Source: Bryobacterales bacterium (GTDB lineage Bacteria > Acidobacteriota > Terriglobia > Bryobacterales > UBA6623). Taken from it: a DNA stretch of 32,987 nt. Positions 32,021 through 32,987 of the stretch are shown here, piece by piece. Numbering within the stretch: the stretch's first letter is position 1; every line of letters starts with the position of its first letter. Where the stretch lies: the NCBI GenBank assembly GCA_022823865.1, contig JAJEHF010000134.1, forward strand, positions 1 to 32,987, in the 5' to 3' direction. Both the position numbers and the translations under genes were made by a program. The notes beneath the pieces are model-generated. The model saw only the letters and a list, made by a program, of their open reading frames with translations. It was not told the origin of the DNA and ran no database searches.

Positions 32021-32311
32021 TCAGCCCGTTTTCTGACCTGTCGGCACTCCTGCGCTGGGCCGCCTTGACACCCTCACACGCCTACTTGCCGCCAGTTTGC
32101 GGTGCCGACCGAGGGCACGCTGAATTCCGTCGCCTGCCGGGCCGGGGCATCCTCTGAATCGTTTACCAGTTTCACTAATCGGACCCTCGCGGAACTGCCT
32201 CAATCCGGTGTCTGCTAGAGAATAGGAACGGAGCATCTGCCTTGAGCATTCGGACTCAGCGAAGCAATAGCTCAGGAGACTGTCCAGCAGAATGAAGTCG
32301 ACCAGCGGCAT
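32021..32311 (-). pseudogene. degenerate HicA-position ORF downstream of hicB
   Basis: The ATG at 32311 shares its A with the hicB TGA, the usual place for a coupled partner gene. The 96-residue frame resembles HicA only in one stretch: LRQFREGPISETGKRF, compared with the family's RxxGFEGPxSGGKHxF. The RNase His would be Arg here. A second faint match near the end (SAGVPTG) recalls the HicA C-terminus, but the spacing is wrong and the intervening residues do not fit, so indels are likely. I read it as a decayed mRNA-interferase toxin. It could instead be an unrelated small protein. Confidence 0.4.
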
Positions 32312-32556
32312 CAAGCCACTTCACGTTGCACTGTCAAATCAATCCCGTCGATCTCGGGGATGGATAGCCCCTCCGAGAGTCTAAGCAGCAGCCACTCTTC
32401 CAAGACTTGCTCGAGTTCCGCGCGACAATCCTCCAAGTTCGGAGCGTTCGCCCACACTCCCTCAAGGGCTGGAATCCGACCGTGGAACGAGCCATCGTCC
32501 TCAATGACTTCGAATTCAGCTCTAAGCATGGCCGCACGTAAATATTTGCTGCGCAC
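32311..32556 (-). CDS. hicB: HicB-family antitoxin
   Basis: The 81-residue protein from GTG 32556 reads through the full HicB antitoxin core: YLRAAMLRAEFEVIEDDGSF, IPALEGVWANAPNLEDCRAE, ELEQVLEEWLLLRLSEGLSI and PEIDGIDL. This is the partial RNase-H-like fold that blocks HicA. GTG is preferred to ATG 32529 because the YLRAAM segment belongs to the family. A TATCGT box ends 6 nt before the GTG, so the mRNA may be leaderless. The gene order antitoxin-then-toxin, with overlap, matches many hicBA-like loci. A damaged copy lies at 30255-30461. Confidence 0.8.
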   Translation of the reverse strand: MRSKYLRAAMLRAEFEVIEDDGSFHGRIPALEGVWANAPNLEDCRAELEQVLEEWLLLRLSEGLSIPEIDGIDLTVQREVA

Positions 32557-32562
32557 GTTCCT

Positions 32563-32568
32563 ACGATA
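32563..32568 (-). promoter_or_regulatory. -10 box (TATCGT), leaderless-type, hicB
   Basis: TATCGT ends 6 nt before GTG 32556. The intervening AGGAAC could act as a weak Shine-Dalgarno site if transcription starts further upstream. Confidence 0.35.
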
Positions 32569-32657
32569 TCCCCCAGCGTGGCGACACTGGCACCCGAATG
32601 CGCTTCTTCACCTTCCCCTCATCGTGAACCTCGGGGCCCATTCCGGCAGCCTTTCCG

Positions 32658-32807
32658 CGCTCCCTGAACATCGAAGACTTCTGGAACTGCACCGACGTGC
32701 TCGGACGGAGAGGCCGGAACAAGGTAGTATTCGAAGGGCTTCACAATTGCTCTGTGCCAGTGCATGCCTGCGAACGTGGGGGATCGAAGGCCGGAACTGA
32801 GTCATGA
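32658..32807 (+). pseudogene. possible HicA-like toxin relic
   Basis: The plus frame SLNIEDFWNCTDVLGRRG...VPVHACERGG ends in TGA at 32805-32807. The VPVH block followed by a Gly-rich stretch resembles the VPVHGxxxL segment of YcfA/HicA-type toxins, but no start codon or GSH motif is clear. Its stop overlaps the ATG of the next relic by the ATGA pattern, which supports an old operon. Evidence is thin. Confidence 0.25.
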
Positions 32808-32920
32808 ATGAAGCGACGATCCGACTCCACATCGAGGCGCTGGACACCGCAGGGCCATTTTTTTGTCCGAGTCCGAGGCAGTGCACGACAGTAGCCGGAG
32901 GGGCAGCGGCAGCCTGCTAG
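32804..32920 (+). pseudogene. frameshifted HicB-like antitoxin relic
   Basis: MNEATIRLHIEALDTAGPFF matches the usual opening of small HicB-type antitoxins (TLRxHIExLxEGGYLATS). A run of seven T follows; in the current frame the protein loses resemblance and stops at 32918-32920. Reading the other frame after the T-run gives LSESEAVHDSS, closer to the expected continuation. A homopolymer frameshift is therefore likely. No complete gene is visible between 32557 and the window end. Confidence 0.35.
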
Positions 32921-32987
32921 AGTTTGCGAGCTCGGCATGGTAGCGCTGTCTGCTGCGAGGACTGGACATTTTGTTGTCAGTCTGTCA

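Noticed and set aside
1..32987. CRISPR arrays, tRNA, rRNA, riboswitches, insertion-sequence ends
   Set aside because: No regularly spaced repeats, cloverleaf or known riboswitch pattern, transposase frame or terminal inverted repeats were recognised by reading; a covariance-model scan would be decisive.

Overview
The window is GC-rich (roughly 60-65% G+C, by eye) and looks like a chromosomal stretch of an uncultivated Gram-negative bacterium. Outer-membrane-type proteins, lipoproteins, a Tat translocon and the MEP-pathway enzyme IspG fit this. The best taxonomic hint is the tatA-tatC pair: the TatA start, and a TatC with a long Asp/Pro-rich cytosolic N-terminus ending in a poly-Asp run, resemble my recollection of Bryobacterales/Solibacter-type Acidobacteriota. 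That placement is an inference. I see no rRNA, tRNA, CRISPR array, transposase or phage genes.

Left region (1-4970): a desaturase C-terminal fragment, a WES/DGAT- or condensation-like acyltransferase, a GH3-type adenylating enzyme whose ATG shares a base with the previous stop codon, and a divergent HAD hydrolase / methyltransferase pair. This looks like a small acyl-conjugation cluster. Middle-left (5257-15498): a DLD/GlcD-type FAD oxidase, a secreted sulfatase, a lipid-anchored unknown, MobA, a class-V aminotransferase, a Tat-exported TIM-barrel-like protein, a fused TRAP permease (DctQM) and IspG. Centre (15514-19610): tatC and tatA on the minus strand, two possible small ORFs upstream of tatA, a VOC protein, and a two-gene module of a small unknown plus a DUF4268-type PD-(D/E)XK protein, bracketed by an 11-bp direct repeat.

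Right-centre (19814-29342): a beta-barrel protein, an RsbW-like/RsbV-like switch pair, two SMP-30-like genes forming a gap-free 1,062-bp tandem duplication, a PhoD-like lipoprotein, an RraA-family protein and a large secreted PHP-type protein. Several of these are exported hydrolases, which suggests scavenging of sulfated, phosphorylated or lactone compounds.

Right end (29464-32920): remains of toxin-antitoxin loci surround a Tat-exported PhoX. They are an AbiEi-like antitoxin with a promoter/operator but only 31 codons of its toxin, an intact-looking HicB with a degenerate HicA-position ORF, a second HicB copy scrambled by compensating indels, and a possible HicA/HicB relic on the plus strand. 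Antitoxins persist while toxins are broken.

Transcription signals: several genes have a -10-like hexamer ending only 5-9 nt before the start codon, which suggests leaderless mRNAs. Others have TATGAT 24-37 nt upstream, and a minority have a strong AGGAGG-type Shine-Dalgarno site.
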